From Porphyromonas circumdentaria (GTDB lineage: Bacteria > Bacteroidota > Bacteroidia > Bacteroidales > Porphyromonadaceae), in assembly GCF_900167105.1 (NCBI RefSeq), contig NZ_FUXE01000012.1, positions 1-64,000 on the forward strand: a DNA stretch of 64,000 nucleotides, given 5' to 3'. The position numbers and the translations under genes were made by a program. Under the pieces are notes generated by a model. It was given only the letters and a program-made list of their open reading frames with translations, searched no databases and was not told the origin of the DNA. Of the stretch, positions 63,781-64,000 are shown in pieces. Position 1 is the first letter of the stretch. Each line of letters starts with the position of its first letter.

Positions 63781-64000
63781 ATGAAAAAAAGAATTTTACT
63801 TTGTTTGTCTTTGTTAGGCATCTCAGTGGGTCTTCTATCTGCGCAGGTGGAAAGAACTATGCCCCAGCAAGGTACCTACCCAGCATTGACAGAACAGAAT
63901 GGAACAACTACACAAGGCGATCCCGACATAAACTTTGTATGGGATAATTTGAGTAGTGCGAAAAAAGGGGTAAGGCTTTTTGGATCTACTATCGAAGATA
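63781..64000 (+). CDS. Secreted protein, 3' cut by window edge
   Basis: The first 73 residues are visible. A signal peptide (MKKRILLCLSLLGISVGLL, then SAQV) suggests export. The rest, rich in Thr, Gln and Asp, resembles the start of a surface or T9SS protein, but no domain is in view. The open frame continues past the window. Confidence 0.6.
   Translation, partial: MKKRILLCLSLLGISVGLLSAQVERTMPQQGTYPALTEQNGTTTQGDPDINFVWDNLSSAKKGVRLFGSTIED

Overview
The window comes from a member of the Bacteroidota, most likely the genus Porphyromonas. Direct signs are Bacteroidota promoters (TTTG, about 19 bp, TAnnTTTG), secreted proteins ending in type IX secretion (T9SS) sorting tails, a prolyl tripeptidyl peptidase very like that of Porphyromonas gingivalis, FtsL, LptD and YchF of Bacteroidota type, and no ribosome-binding-site consensus. 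The genus is inferred from gene content, not measured.

Layout. 1-1551: the end of a mobilizable element (truncated relaxase) and tRNA-Arg(CCG). 1870-8702: a minus-strand run, lptD - rhomboid - rhomboid - endonuclease/exonuclease/phosphatase protein - EamA transporter. 8703-9622: a gene-poor AT-rich gap with a cluster of DnaA-box-like 9-mers, from which the flanking gene runs point away; it is a candidate chromosome origin. 9623-18699: plus-strand housekeeping genes (RlmL-type methyltransferase, PtpA-like peptidase, purD, a membrane protein, polA). 18848-27213: a complete type I-C CRISPR-Cas locus, with a five-repeat array and cas2-cas1-cas4-cas7-cas8c-cas5-cas3 on the minus strand. Just beyond cas3 lies a probable small RNA gene with its own promoter and terminator. 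27940-29665: a thioesterase and small membrane proteins. 29826-37040: ychF, a cell-wall amidase, mlaD-like, a lipoprotein, DUF4271, hemD, rnpA, yidD, tatD.

37141-41238 is a minus-strand operon with a TonB-dependent receptor and two related lipoproteins, one His-rich; I infer uptake of a transition metal. 42428-46529 is a two-gene operon: a lipoprotein with Ig-like repeats and a C-terminal IdeS/Mac-type (C66) cysteine peptidase, then a T9SS-exported GLUG beta-helix protein. This is the most striking locus in the window and a candidate immunoglobulin-cleaving surface system. 46726-50305 holds trpS, DUF3127, rlmH, a PAS protein, a small membrane protein and manA. 50750-52171 is a secreted protein built from a 197-codon tandem duplication. 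After tRNA-Leu(CAA), 52962-60571 is part of the division and cell-wall cluster (ftsL, ftsI, murE, mraY) followed by a PASTA protein and an RluD-family synthase. The window ends with two divergent secreted-protein genes, the second cut by the window edge.

Several intergenic gaps (1097-1148, 8902-8979, 27751-27802, 28623-28672, 41829-41918, 50446-50518, 52591-52652) carry small arrays of palindromic units with a strict 21- or 22-bp period. No feature type I know explains them.
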